64,000 nucleotides of DNA, from contig QHVI01000019.1 in the NCBI GenBank assembly GCA_003223515.1, forward strand, positions 1 to 64,000, given 5' to 3'. Below the pieces are notes generated by a model that saw nothing but the letters and a program-made list of their open reading frames with translations, had not been told where the DNA came from and searched no databases. Source of the DNA: Candidatus Angelobacter sp. Gp1-AA117 (GTDB lineage Bacteria; Acidobacteriota; Terriglobia; Terriglobales; Acidobacteriaceae). Made by a program: the position numbers and the translations under genes. Below, piece after piece: positions 9,559-20,394 of the stretch (positions within the stretch are counted from its first letter, which is position 1; each line of letters starts with the position of its first letter).

Positions 9559-9640
9559 GAGCTTAACGGGCGTTCGGAATGACATCTCTCATTGGGATAC
9601 AGCATGGTGTCCCTAAAGTAAGTGAGTTAGCCGAGGGCGG

Positions 9641-9701
9641 CTGCGCTCCATAAAGATTTTTGTTTTTATTGCCGGCTCGTCCTGCTGCGCTCCATAAAGA
9701 T
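9641..9701. repeat. 17-bp direct repeat ctgcgctccataaagat (two copies)
   Basis: Copies at 9641-9657 and 9685-9701 flank a T-rich/GC spacer just downstream of the DUF5916 stop. Confidence 0.85.
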
Positions 9702-9705
9702 CTTT

Positions 9706-12087
9706 TTAGTATCTGAACAGATATGAGAGTTTCACAAACACCTGCCGTCCATCGTTGAGGAAGGTGCGCCGGGTACGCAGCAGGCCGTCAGGCGTGGAAG
9801 CCAATGACGGATCAAGATTCTGAAGATCGCTGTTATATCCCACGTAAATGGCAGTCCCGGGATTCAGAAGATAGGTAAACAGCACGTCTCCATTGAACTG
9901 CTTGGTGTTCTGCAGGGTCGTGAGGGCCGGATTGGAGATGGTGGTCACATACTGCCCGATCAGGCGCAGGGAGAATTCCTTAGTGAACTGGTAGTTCCAC
10001 TTAGACCGCGCGATGTGATTGGTAAAGATATTCAGGCTGGTATCGCGATCGATGAACCGGGTAAGAAAATAGGCATTTTCAATCGTAAGGCTCTTCGTGG
10101 GACGCACGGTCGCCCGCAACTCAGCATTATTGTTATAAGCCAAGGTAGGCCCCCCGGCGCGCGGGACAAAGTTGGTTGCCGTCCCCCAGTCCATTTCGCC
10201 ATTCACATTGAGCCATTTCCAGAACTGTGTGCCTGCATCGATTCCGCCGTTGACATGGGCATAGTCCACATTCCGGGTAAGCGCCGAGAAATCGACGGGC
10301 CGCAGCCGTTCGTGCTCAAGGCCTGTGACAACCGTGAAAAAGCTGTTCCGGTGGAAGTTCCAGCGATAAGAAGGATTGAGGGTGTAGCCCAGGAAGTTGT
10401 GCTCGTGGTCCCAGAAGGTCTGTTCAAAAAAGGCCGGGCCATGGGAAAGCAGATGCTCGCCTTCCGGATGGAAGGTGTAATTCGCAAAATTGCTGAAGCG
10501 ACGATAGTCAACGCGGTTGACGAAACCGGTGTCGGCTTCGAACCCGGGAGAGACGTCGAGAAACAGCGAATTGAATTCCACGTTGCGGGAGCTGCGTTCA
10601 ACGTAAGCCTGGTAAGCCGGCCCCGCGCGGTGTGTGCCGTCATTGAATCTGGTCTCGCTGGTTACCGCCTGCGCATTCATTTGCCAGTTGCTTCCCATCT
10701 TCATCTGTATATCAAAGCCGCCCACGCGGTTGAACCCAACCGAACACTCATGCAATGTGCAGAAGCTGCCGGGATTGGTATGCAGTTCGCGGTCGGTATA
10801 GATGAAGCCGATGCTGTTGTTCTTTCCGATTTCGCGATTGAGCCGGAAGATGCTGAAGTACGCGTTGTTTCTAAACAAAGGGTCGCCTTCGAGCACGGTC
10901 TTGCCGGGCGCCTGATCGTTAGCCACTAAAGTGCCGATTGCCCATTTATCAAGCTTGCCGGTCAGCCGCACTCCATAAAGAGGATTCACGATGCGGCGGG
11001 TAAACACCAGATTCAGCGGCGTGGAAAAATAGCTGGCGTTCTCCTGGAAAAAAGGCCGCTTTTCGGGGAAGAAGACCTCGAAGCGCTGGTTTACTGTGAC
11101 CTGCGGGTCATCGGATTCGACCTGCCCGAAATCGGGATTGACGGTGGTGTCCAGCACCAGGCTATCTTTAATAACAATCTTGGAATCAAGACCGGCTTTC
11201 GGTTCCACATGTTTGCCGGTGAAGCGCTCCCCTGCGGGATTGCGGTCGTCAAGGCCGCGAAATGCCCGCACGGCTGTATACGGGATGAACTGCATGTTTC
11301 TGCCCGGCGAGATGCCTTCGAAGCCCTGAATCTTGGCAGCCTGACGCAACGTGCCCTGAATGCGGCTGGTATTTTGCGGGTAATAAGCGCGTTCGCCGTT
11401 GCGGGCAATCACGCGGGCCAGCATCACACCCCAGATCTGAGGCGATCTTTGAGAAAAGCGCAGGGACTTGAAAGGAATTTCAAACCACACCATGTAGCCG
11501 TGGCTGGTCACTTTGGCGTCAGTATGCCAGAGGGTGTCAAAGGATGTATCGAAACCCTGATTTTCGGTCAGCAGGAAGTCCTGCTGGATGCCATAAGCAT
11601 TGCTGTAGAAGCCGTAGGCATGGCGTTGATCGTTAAAGGTATCGAGCAACATGCCGACCTGGTCGTCATCATCGATCAATTCACGGCGCAGCATGCGGGC
11701 GCGTATCTTCTGCGGCTCGGTGTCGAAAGCCAGAAAGATGATGTAAATGTTCCTGTTGGTATAACCCAGGTAGGCTTCCGTTCGCTGCGAACACAGCGTG
11801 CCGTCACGCGGATCACGTTGCACAAACTTGTCGACTTTCAGCATCCTGCGGGCAAGCTGGGTGGCAGGCTCCATGCCTTCAAAGTCGGTCAGTCTTGGCG
11901 ATGTTTCCAGCTTAGGGATATCCGGGGAGCCGATCTCAGCCGCAAGCACCGGCCGTTCCTTGACTGCAACCGGCTGCTGGGCCGCCACGGCGGCGCACAA
12001 CAACAGGATCACCGAAACAAAACATCGCAGCGAAAGCAACTTGTTCTCCCGCAGGGCAAGAAATGGCAGGGCACACCAGAGGCTCAA
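9706..12087 (-). CDS. DUF5916-type outer-membrane protein with N-terminal CBM9-like domain
   Basis: TEAYLGYTNRNIYIIFLAFD..., VNPDFGQVESDDPQVTVNQRFEVFFPEKRPFFQENASYF. Confidence 0.85.
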   Translation of the reverse strand: MSLWCALPFLALRENKLLSLRCFVSVILLLCAAVAAQQPVAVKERPVLAAEIGSPDIPKLETSPRLTDFEGMEPATQLARRMLKVDKFVQRDPRDGTLCSQRTEAYLGYTNRNIYIIFLAFDTEPQKIRARMLRRELIDDDDQVGMLLDTFNDQRHAYGFYSNAYGIQQDFLLTENQGFDTSFDTLWHTDAKVTSHGYMVWFEIPFKSLRFSQRSPQIWGVMLARVIARNGERAYYPQNTSRIQGTLRQAAKIQGFEGISPGRNMQFIPYTAVRAFRGLDDRNPAGERFTGKHVEPKAGLDSKIVIKDSLVLDTTVNPDFGQVESDDPQVTVNQRFEVFFPEKRPFFQENASYFSTPLNLVFTRRIVNPLYGVRLTGKLDKWAIGTLVANDQAPGKTVLEGDPLFRNNAYFSIFRLNREIGKNNSIGFIYTDRELHTNPGSFCTLHECSVGFNRVGGFDIQMKMGSNWQMNAQAVTSETRFNDGTHRAGPAYQAYVERSSRNVEFNSLFLDVSPGFEADTGFVNRVDYRRFSNFANYTFHPEGEHLLSHGPAFFEQTFWDHEHNFLGYTLNPSYRWNFHRNSFFTVVTGLEHERLRPVDFSALTRNVDYAHVNGGIDAGTQFWKWLNVNGEMDWGTATNFVPRAGGPTLAYNNNAELRATVRPTKSLTIENAYFLTRFIDRDTSLNIFTNHIARSKWNYQFTKEFSLRLIGQYVTTISNPALTTLQNTKQFNGDVLFTYLLNPGTAIYVGYNSDLQNLDPSLASTPDGLLRTRRTFLNDGRQVFVKLSYLFRY

Positions 12088-12243
12088 ACTTAGACTCCGT
12101 CATCCTAAAAACGTTAGAGAGAGTTGTAGCCATGATAATCGGAATTCACGAACAATTCATTATGGAGATTACTGATGTACCCAGCGAACAAGTCTATGGA
12201 TCGCAGCGCCCGCGGCTGCGCGGGAAAATCTGTCTATTGAGGA

Positions 12244-13311
12244 TCAAAAAAGGTCCGGCTGGCGTCCGTAGCGGATATTGAAATGGTCATAAGCCAGCCT
12301 GGTCGCGACACGCCCCCGTGGCGTCCGGTCAAGGAACCCGATCTGGATGAGAAATGGTTCATAGATTTCTTCGAGCGCATCCGGTTCTTCAGCCAGTGCG
12401 GCAGCCAGGGTGCTGAGGCCGACAGGGCCGCCATTGTATTTCTGGATAATCGTCAGCAACAGCCGGCGATCGATCTCATCAAAGCCGTGCTTGTCTACCT
12501 CCAGCATCTCCAGTGCAGCCTGGGCGGTGGCCTTGTCAATGCGCCCGGCGCCGCGAACCTGGGCAAAATCACGCACGCGCCGCAGCAGGCGGTTGGCAAT
12601 GCGCGGAGTGCCACGCGCCCGGCCTGCCAACTCGCTGGCGCCTGCATCGTCAATCTCAACGCCCAAAATCTCCGCCGAGCGCTCGATGACGAACTTCAAT
12701 TCTTCCTCGCTGTAGAACTCAAGGCGCAGCAGAATGCCGAAACGGGAGCGCAGCGGCGCCGAGAGCAGCCCGGCACGAGTGGTGGCGGCGACGAACGTGA
12801 ATGGACGCACATCAATGGTATGGGTACGCGCCGATGGTCCCTGCCCGATGATGATATCGAGCTTGTAATCTTCGAGCGCTGAATAAAGGATTTCCTCCAG
12901 CGCCGCCTGGAGGCGGTGAACCTCGTCTACAAACAGTACCTGTTTGTCGCTCAGGTTGGTGAGAATGGCGGTGAGATCACCCTTGATCTGGATGGCTGGC
13001 CCGGCAGTCTGCTGGTAGGCCACGCCCATCTCGTTGGCGATGATGGTGGCCAGCGTTGTCTTCCCCAATCCGGGTGGGCCATATAGCAGCACATGGTCGA
13101 GGGCTTCGCCGCGTGATTTGGCCGCCTCAACCGCCACCTGCAGATTGTCTTTTACTTTTTTCTGCCCAATAAATTCCCGCAGGAACCGGGGACGAAGTTT
13201 CAACTCAAACGAAGCATCATCTTCCGCCTGCACAGCAGAGACAAGGCGGTCATCGGGAACGGGTTTTTGGTTGGGACCAGGCACTTGGGCGATGGTAAAG
13301 CGAAGGGGCAA
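12244..13311 (-). CDS. ruvB: Holliday junction branch migration ATPase RuvB
   Basis: [58 protein letters not shown]. Confidence 0.98.
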   Translation of the reverse strand: MPLRFTIAQVPGPNQKPVPDDRLVSAVQAEDDASFELKLRPRFLREFIGQKKVKDNLQVAVEAAKSRGEALDHVLLYGPPGLGKTTLATIIANEMGVAYQQTAGPAIQIKGDLTAILTNLSDKQVLFVDEVHRLQAALEEILYSALEDYKLDIIIGQGPSARTHTIDVRPFTFVAATTRAGLLSAPLRSRFGILLRLEFYSEEELKFVIERSAEILGVEIDDAGASELAGRARGTPRIANRLLRRVRDFAQVRGAGRIDKATAQAALEMLEVDKHGFDEIDRRLLLTIIQKYNGGPVGLSTLAAALAEEPDALEEIYEPFLIQIGFLDRTPRGRVATRLAYDHFNIRYGRQPDLF

Positions 13312-13335
13312 GGGGACGCAAGACGCCGGAATGGG

Positions 13336-14520
13336 CTACTGTTTCTTGGCCACGCTCAGATCCTCAAGATTCCTGGCTTTGGTCCTGACCTCTTCAGCAT
13401 TTGGCGCATTGGGCGAGATGGCAAGGAAGTCGCGCATTTCCTGGGCTGCGGCCGCATAGTCCTGTTTGCGGGTAAATATCTCTCCCAGCAACAGACAAAC
13501 TTCAGGATGGTGGTGGTTGGTGTCCAGAGTTTTGTATTTGCGCGCGCTCTCCTCCGCGAAATTAAATTTGCCCATGTTGTAATTGGAAACCGCGTTGTAG
13601 AAGTATGCCGCCGGGAAGGCGAGCGCGTTAAGCTTGCTGACGTGGCTGGTAAACTGTGCGGCGTCCTGCCATCTTTTTTCCTGCATGGCCACCAGTCCCA
13701 GTCCAAATGACGGGTTTACGAATTGCGGATCGGCAGCCAGGGAGTGGTTGTAATCCTTGATCGCTTCCTCAAGACGGTTCTGCTGCTGGTGGACGTCACC
13801 CAGCAACGACCACGCCGCAGCGAAGTTCGGGTAGATCTGGACGGCCTTGTTGAGTTCTTTTTCAGCATCGGCAAATTTGTCCCGGGCGAATGCCTTTTCA
13901 GCTTTTTCGTAGGCAGACCTGGCATCTTTCGGGGCATTCATAGTGGTCATGCTGATGGTGGCGCCCTGCACGTTGTCCATGCGCTTGAGAAAAATCGTGC
14001 CTACGTCGTAGTTCCAGGAATTACCCTGGAGCTTAAGCATGACGGTTGTAGATTGAAACCCGGGCAGCACCGCGCGAAATTCGCAGCTCTGCGAAAGCAT
14101 GCGGCGCCCATCCTGGCTCATCCTGGAATTGCTCTGCCGGTCACCCGGTAATGTGACCTCACTCTCACTCGCATCCTGAAAGCCGGGATTCTGGCCAAGC
14201 TGAAACTGGAATTGCCCCTTGGAATCGGTGTAGCCCTCGCGGTGGGCTGTGCCACTGCACACCCGCTCGATGACTACAGGCTCAGGGAGTGCGCCTCCCC
14301 CATCGAGCACTACTTTTCCAAAAATAAATGTCGGCTGCAGCGAAGAATCCGGATTCGGATTGCGCGGCTGAGGCGTGCTTGGCCCGGTGGTAGTCTTGTT
14401 GCCGCCCGTTCCCCCGCCGCCGGTCCGCTGCAGGGCGGAAGTGGTTTGCAGGAAAACAAAAACTGCGGTCACCGCGAGAAACCTAAAGCGAGAGGAGATA
14501 CGCATCACACTGCCCTCCAT
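13336..14520 (-). CDS. TPR-repeat protein with carboxypeptidase-regulatory-like N-terminal region
   Basis: Tandem TPR-like helices (AAWSLLGDVHQQQNRLEEAIKDYNHSLAADPQF) and N-terminal signal peptide. Confidence 0.82.
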   Translation of the reverse strand: MEGSVMRISSRFRFLAVTAVFVFLQTTSALQRTGGGGTGGNKTTTGPSTPQPRNPNPDSSLQPTFIFGKVVLDGGGALPEPVVIERVCSGTAHREGYTDSKGQFQFQLGQNPGFQDASESEVTLPGDRQSNSRMSQDGRRMLSQSCEFRAVLPGFQSTTVMLKLQGNSWNYDVGTIFLKRMDNVQGATISMTTMNAPKDARSAYEKAEKAFARDKFADAEKELNKAVQIYPNFAAAWSLLGDVHQQQNRLEEAIKDYNHSLAADPQFVNPSFGLGLVAMQEKRWQDAAQFTSHVSKLNALAFPAAYFYNAVSNYNMGKFNFAEESARKYKTLDTNHHHPEVCLLLGEIFTRKQDYAAAAQEMRDFLAISPNAPNAEEVRTKARNLEDLSVAKKQ

Positions 14521-14626
14521 GAAAAACGCTCGATATCAGGGCCAAGACCACCCAGAGCCTCTGGGCTGATTAGAGGAATGTTACGCCTGCCAGGTGGTTC
14601 GTGTCGCCGGTAATTTTGAATGGCAA

Positions 14627-14665
14627 AATCTTTTACCGCAGAGCGCGCAGAGAACGCAGAGGACA
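14627..14665. repeat. Partial copy of the CGCAGAG-type repeat family (R2)
   Basis: atcttttaccgcagagcgcgcagagaacgcagagg. Confidence 0.6.
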
Positions 14666-14711
14666 ACAAGAGAGAGGCTGCGGAGTCTCTGATCCGCAGC
14701 CCGCATTCATC

Positions 14712-15524
14712 TCACTGGTACGTGATATTCCATTTATCTACCCAGGTTGAGTAGGGTACACCGCTGAAGTTGCCGTCCAACTGCATGGACGCGTTGAATT
14801 CATGGGCCTTGGTGCTGCCCAGATTCTGTGCACCCAACGTCTGGTTCACCACTACATGGGTATTGTTGACGTAAAAATCCACGTAATGCACGTGGGAGAG
14901 GTCGGGCCGCGTGAAGTTGAACACAAAATGATTGAATGACGGCCCGTTCGGATTGGTATTGGAGAAGCGCACGCAGCCGGCCCCGGTTGAGACCCAGCTA
15001 TCAGTAGCGCCATCCCAGATTCTCCACAGCCTGGTATTGCCGAAGTCGCACTGGAAGCTGTAGATGAATTTTGTATAGGTTCCGCTGGGGCAGGCACCCG
15101 AGGTGCAGAATGTCTGGTTTACGGTGAATTCCAGCGCCTGGCTGTTGTTAATGCCGGCGCTGTCCATGCCTACATATAAATCGAGAGAAATATTGGTGGC
15201 GTTGTCTGTGCCGGAATTGGGCACTCCGTAGGAAGCGAGCTGGTTCCAGAACAACGCATTGCTGTAACAATTTGAAGAGCAGCCGTTCATGGCCAGATCA
15301 AAACGCAACGAGCTGCCGTCAATGGTGTAATTAAAAGGAGCGCTTTCAGTGATGTTGGCCACTCCTGCGGTGGAATTACCGTTTCCTCCGGAACAGCCGG
15401 GATCAGTGCAATGTTGCCAGTCTAACCTGCTGGTGTCATCGATATTTGGAAGGGTCGTTTGGGCGTGAACAGCTAGTGGCGCGAGCAGCAGCGCCACCGC
15501 GCACACAAGTAGGAATCGAGACAT
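14712..15524 (-). CDS. Secreted hypothetical protein
   Basis: Signal peptide MSRFLLVCAVALLLAPLAVHAQ. Confidence 0.7.
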   Translation of the reverse strand: MSRFLLVCAVALLLAPLAVHAQTTLPNIDDTSRLDWQHCTDPGCSGGNGNSTAGVANITESAPFNYTIDGSSLRFDLAMNGCSSNCYSNALFWNQLASYGVPNSGTDNATNISLDLYVGMDSAGINNSQALEFTVNQTFCTSGACPSGTYTKFIYSFQCDFGNTRLWRIWDGATDSWVSTGAGCVRFSNTNPNGPSFNHFVFNFTRPDLSHVHYVDFYVNNTHVVVNQTLGAQNLGSTKAHEFNASMQLDGNFSGVPYSTWVDKWNITYQ

Positions 15525-15694
15525 GGCTTACCTCATTTATTTGGAAGTTGGCGCCGATTTGGCCTAATTATCCAATTGAGAAGCAATTTGCAGGCCACAG
15601 CCATTCAGTCACAGACCGGAGCACACCGGAGAAGAACAGTTCCACAAAGAAGCAGCGTGTGAGTATTGGTGTGCATTTCGCGAACGACGATTCA

Positions 15695-15765
15695 AGCTTT
15701 AACCACAGCGTGGCGGAGCCGCACCCAAAACCCTTACCACAAAGGACATAGAGGTTTCACAAAGG
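15695..15765. repeat. Partial copy of repeat R2
   Basis: tttaaccacagcgtggcggagccgcacccaaaacccttaccacaaaggacatagagg resembles the start of the copy at 30174. Confidence 0.7.
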
Positions 15766-15870
15766 GCACGGAGGAAAGCTGTTGGAGATCTGGGAAGTAA
15801 GCCACAAATGACGCGAATCAGAAGATTGGCGAAGCGCAGAAAAAGACCCGGAAGTTCTTCGCGGCTCGAG

Positions 15871-15906
15871 ACGAATTTGATCGTTAATACGAATTTGATC
15901 GTTAAT
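15871..15906. repeat. 18-bp perfect tandem duplication acgaatttgatcgttaat x2
   Basis: Read directly from sequence. Confidence 0.9.
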
Positions 15907-15963
15907 AATGGAGAGGACGCAGAGGACGCAGAGAAAATAGAGCGGGTTTGGCGGTTAGAGCCG

Positions 15964-16926
15964 TTACGCTACCTCGCGGAAGGTCTTTTCCGTCAGTGAA
16001 GCCACGCGGATGGTTGGCTGATGCAGCTTATGGATGAGGTAGAGCGGACGGCGGCGGACTTCGTCGTAAATTCTGCCGATATATTCGCCCAGCAGTCCAA
16101 TACAGATCAGCTGGACACCGCCCAGGAATAGAATGCTCAGCACGGTTCCGGCATTGTTCACAATGCCATGGCCGGCAATGGCGGCAACCAGCAGTCCCAG
16201 CCCAACCAGCAGCGCGGCGGTCACAATCAATCCACCGAGTGCCAGCCCTACACGCAGCGGCTTGTAGCTGAAGCTGAAAATGGCATCCATCGCATACTTG
16301 AAGAGCTTGAGCAAAGTTTGCTTCGGCTCTCCGGCAGCCCGGTCGGCGCGGTCATAGTAGACAACCGCGGTGGGGAATCCTACCCAGGAGCGCAAACCGG
16401 GAAGATAGCGGTTTCCTTCCTGAAGATTGTTGATGGCATCTGCAGCCTGGCGATCAAGCAGGCCGAAGATTCCGGCATTCAGGGGAATGGGGAAATCAGA
16501 GATGAATCCCAGAATCTTGTAGAACAGCGGAAAGAGTCTGCCTCTCAGCCCTTTTTCTGCGCGGCTGGTGCGCTCGGCAATCACAACCTTAGCTCCGGTT
16601 TTCCACGCAGTAACCATGCGCGGCAAGACTTCAGGCGGGTCCTGGAAGTCGCCATCCATCAGGATGACCGCCTCACCCTTCGCCGTGGCAAGCCCGGCAG
16701 TCAGCGCGGGCTGGTGGCCAAAGTTGCGTGAAAATTCGACGACGGTGACATGCGGATCGCGCTGCTGGATGTCAAGCAGCAATGAGAGCGACGAATCACG
16801 GCTGCCGTCATTGACAAAAACAATTTCCCAGTCTTCCTGGATGCTTTCCATCACTGCTGAAACAGCAGCATGGAATGCGGAGATGTTTTCTTCCTCGTTG
16901 TAGATGGGTACGACTACGGAGATCAT
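15964..16926 (-). CDS. Family 2 glycosyltransferase (DPM1/ArnC-like, two C-terminal TM segments)
   Basis: ISVVVPIYNEEENISAF, VFVNDGSRDSS, ILMDGDFQDPPEVLPRM. Confidence 0.92.
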   Translation of the reverse strand: MISVVVPIYNEEENISAFHAAVSAVMESIQEDWEIVFVNDGSRDSSLSLLLDIQQRDPHVTVVEFSRNFGHQPALTAGLATAKGEAVILMDGDFQDPPEVLPRMVTAWKTGAKVVIAERTSRAEKGLRGRLFPLFYKILGFISDFPIPLNAGIFGLLDRQAADAINNLQEGNRYLPGLRSWVGFPTAVVYYDRADRAAGEPKQTLLKLFKYAMDAIFSFSYKPLRVGLALGGLIVTAALLVGLGLLVAAIAGHGIVNNAGTVLSILFLGGVQLICIGLLGEYIGRIYDEVRRRPLYLIHKLHQPTIRVASLTEKTFREVA

Positions 16927-16986
16927 CAGGGAACCCTTTTGAAAGAGTTAACGCGGGACCGGCCAATTGCGGCCGGTCCCGGATCG

Positions 16987-18423
16987 TTATGCGACCTTGT
17001 TGCCCGGCTCGCTCAATTCGGTCTTGAGTTCAGTCGTGCGGGGCACGGAGCGGCGCTCGCCCACTACGTCCGGACGGCCCACGCTGTAGTAATTCATGCC
17101 GGCGGCGGCCATGACTGAAGGTTTGAAGAGGTTGCGGCCGTCAATCACAATGGGATAACGCAATGCCTTCTTCATCTGGGCCACATCGAGGGCGGCAAAG
17201 TCTTCCCACTCGGTCAGAATGAGGCAGGCATCGGCGCCCTGAATGGCTTCATAAGGATCGTTAGCAAACTTGATGGCATCCGGAGGAAGCTCTTCGGCAG
17301 CGCGTTCCATGGCAGCCGGATCATACGCCGTGATCGAGCAGCCTTCCTTCAGCAGTGTCTTCATGATCGAGATGGCAGGCGATTCGCGGATATCATCCGT
17401 ACCGTTCTTGAACGCCAGGCCAAGCACACCCAGCTTCTTGCCTTTGAGCGTCCACAGGGCCTTGCGGATTTTCCGCAGGAAGCGGTTACGCTGCTCTTCA
17501 TTTACTTTCACGGTCTCATCGAGCAGTCCAAACTGGTAGCCATTTTCGCGGGCCACGGAGCGGAAGGCCAGCAGGTCTTTGGGAAAACACGATCCGCCGT
17601 AGCCCACGCCGGGATAGAGGAAGCGGCGTCCGATACGGGAATCGCTGCCAATGCCTTCACAGACCTGTTCAACATCTGCACCCACCGCTTCACACACACA
17701 GGCCACCGCATTGACAAACGAGATCTTCATCGCCAGGAAAGCGTTGGAAGCATGTTTGATCAGCTCGGCGCTCTTGGCGCTGGTGCGGATCAGGCGCGCC
17801 TTGAATGGTCCGGCCAGCGGACCGGGGATAATATCTCTCTTGTCGTAGTAGCTGCCATCCACCAGGGGCTTATAGGCCTGTTCCAGCACGGCGGCGCAAC
17901 GGTCAGCATCCGCGCCAATTACGATGCGGTCCGGATAAAGGAAATCGGCAACGGCAGTACCTTCGCGCAGGAACTCGGGGTTTGAAGCTACGTCAAACAG
18001 CTCTGCGGGAGCGCCATTGAGCAGCATGATCTTGCGGATCCAGCTATTGGTGTAAACCGGAACAGTGCTCTTCTCCACCACAACCTTATAGTCATCGATG
18101 GCAGTGGCAATGCCGCGGGCCACCGACTCGACATAGGAGAGATCAGCATCGCCATCTTCCTTGGGCGGCGTACCTACCGCGATAAAGATTGCCTGGCTGC
18201 GGCGCACAGCGTCATGCAGATCGTCAGTAAAGGCGAGACGCTTGCCCCGGTGCCGCTGGAGCAATTCGGGAAGAAATTTTTCATGGATTGGGCACTCACC
18301 CTTTTTGAGGGCGGCCAGTTTCCGTTCATCGTTGTCCACCAAAATTACGTTGTGGCCCAGCTCGGCGAAACATGCGCCCGCTACCAGACCCACATAACCT
18401 GATCCAACTACCGCAATATTCAT
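16987..18423 (-). CDS. UDP-glucose/GDP-mannose-type 6-dehydrogenase
   Basis: MNIAVVGSGYVGLVAGACFAELGHNV, GVGYGGSCFPKDLLAF. Confidence 0.94.
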   Translation of the reverse strand: MNIAVVGSGYVGLVAGACFAELGHNVILVDNDERKLAALKKGECPIHEKFLPELLQRHRGKRLAFTDDLHDAVRRSQAIFIAVGTPPKEDGDADLSYVESVARGIATAIDDYKVVVEKSTVPVYTNSWIRKIMLLNGAPAELFDVASNPEFLREGTAVADFLYPDRIVIGADADRCAAVLEQAYKPLVDGSYYDKRDIIPGPLAGPFKARLIRTSAKSAELIKHASNAFLAMKISFVNAVACVCEAVGADVEQVCEGIGSDSRIGRRFLYPGVGYGGSCFPKDLLAFRSVARENGYQFGLLDETVKVNEEQRNRFLRKIRKALWTLKGKKLGVLGLAFKNGTDDIRESPAISIMKTLLKEGCSITAYDPAAMERAAEELPPDAIKFANDPYEAIQGADACLILTEWEDFAALDVAQMKKALRYPIVIDGRNLFKPSVMAAAGMNYYSVGRPDVVGERRSVPRTTELKTELSEPGNKVA

Positions 18424-18690
18424 GCTTCGGTCCCCAGTTAAAAATTTGAAAGATTGCATTCCTGAGGGCAATCTCAGGAGAGAGCAGCTAACGAAGTGTA
18501 GATGTCAGAACTGCTGGTAAGGATGTCAGCAGAGTTCCATTTTATCCGCATAAATACTGGCGAATCATAGTCTTGCCTTACGAGAGAATACTCTTAGAGC
18601 GGCAACGCCCCGGCCCTCACATACATCTCAGAACCATAATAGCCGCAGCTCCGCTCGATACTCAGAAGCAGCGCGCGAGATATCCCAGGT

Positions 18691-20215
18691 GTGCGCGTCA
18701 GCATGAAAACCATGACTCTCAAACCGTACTTCTTCATTATTTCTCTGCTTGCGCTGTTGTCGCTGTGTGGATGTGGCGGAACGGCGAATCCTGCGCCCAC
18801 AACCGGCGGCAATGGGAACGGTGGAGGACAGAGCCCGAATCCACCCACCCTGCAAACGGCCGTGAACCACATCATTCATGATGCAGGAAAACCGTTCTTT
18901 CGATGCGTACTTCGGAAAGATCAATGATTTTCGCGCCAACCAGGGACTGGGCCGCGATCTGGATGCCCTGGATACGGCGTTCAGTAATCCCGCGGACGAT
19001 GGCGACAATATTTCCAATTACCACCTGGTGACCAGTTGCCTTTACAACACCAGCGCTGCATGGCTGGTGAGCCATGGTGACGCAAACCGCTTCAGCCCGT
19101 CTGACGGCAATCCCATCCTGATCAATGGATACATGCATACCGCATCCGGAATTGCGCAGCAGCCTGCGCCGGATGGAAATCCCGACACCAAGGGCGTGCG
19201 CTCCATGGGCTTCTATAGCGGCGCTGACCTGCCCGGACCCTATTTTTATGCCACGCAGTTTGCAACTTCAGACCGCTGGTACTCACCGGCCCCGGTGCAG
19301 ACGGAGGTTGTGCGGCTCTATTCCATGGCGGCAACCTCGCAGGGATTTGCCAAGCCACCTCAGGCCAGCAATGCCACGCTGAGTGCCACCACCATTTTCC
19401 AGCTTCTGGATAACGCGAATATTTCCTGGAAGATTTACTCCGTAGATAAAGACCCGAATACGGGAAGACTGATCACCTTCCTGAACTTCTTCCAGCCTTA
19501 TGGCTCAAGCAAGCAGGACCACGTCTTTCCTATCTCGCAATACTTCACTGACGTGGCCGCCGGAACATTGCCGCAGTTTGCCTACATCGAGCCCGGTTTC
19601 CTTTCCGGGCGCGACGAGCACCCTGGCGGTACCAATAACATTCAGACCGGCGCACAATTCATGCAGTCTATTCTGAATGCCTTCATCAACAGCCCTTCTT
19701 ACAATGATTCGATTTTTATTGAGACCTTTGATGAAGGCGGCGGCCTCTTTGATCACGTTGGCCCGATGATAGATGGCCAGCCCATTCAGGAACTGACAGC
19801 GGGAGCCAGCGGACAGACTGTAACCACGGGGAAATATTCAACCGATGTGACGGCGCAGCATGTGCCCAGCCCGGATGGCATTCCGCCGCGTGATCTCACG
19901 GCCAGCGATCCTCAGGGCAACTTCACCCGTACCGGCTTCCGGGTACCGCTGATGATTGTGTCGCCATTCGCCAAGCCGCACTTCGTTTCTCATACGCCCA
20001 TGGATTTCACCGCAGTGCTCAGGCTGGTGGAGAAACGTTTCAACCTGCCCAACCTGACACAGCGTGACGCAGCCCAACCGGACATGACGGAGTTCTTTGA
20101 TTTCACCGGCCCCAACAAGACAGTTCCAGCAGCGCCAACGCAAGGTGTAAACATGGTATGCGACCCGAGCAAAGCATCGGCGACCAAAGGTACGACGTTT
20201 ACGCCGCCGCAGTAA
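18691..20215 (+). pseudogene. Phospholipase C / acid phosphatase-family lipoprotein, frameshifted near 18876
   Basis: Lipoprotein N-terminus (LLALLSLCGCGG...AVNHII) in frame 1; FMMQENRSFDAYFG... continues in frame 2 to 20215. Active-site ENRSF motif sits at the junction. Confidence 0.7.
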
Positions 20216-20277
20216 AGAAGTCGAATGAGCGAGGAAGGCAACACTCATCAGAAGGACACAGCAGCAGGGGCTAAAGC

Positions 20278-20390
20278 CCAATGTCACTTACATTGCATAT
20301 TCGACATGAATTTAAGAGAATTTTCGCATGGGCGGGCGACAGCGGGGCAGATTCCTCCACCCTACTCACGCGCTGAAGAAAACGCGCGTT
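20278..20390. repeat. Interspersed repeat R1, copy 2
   Basis: Near-identical to 9446-9558. Confidence 0.85.
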
Positions 20391-20394
20391 TTCC

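Noticed and set aside
10015-12093. Long plus-strand ORFs (10015..10929, 11209..12093)
   Set aside because: Antisense shadows of the DUF5916 gene; sense frame has clear family motifs, antisense frames do not.
15695-15930. CGCAGAGGACGCAGAG-type repeats as a CRISPR array
   Set aside because: Units are short, irregular and lack unique spacers; no cas genes in the window.
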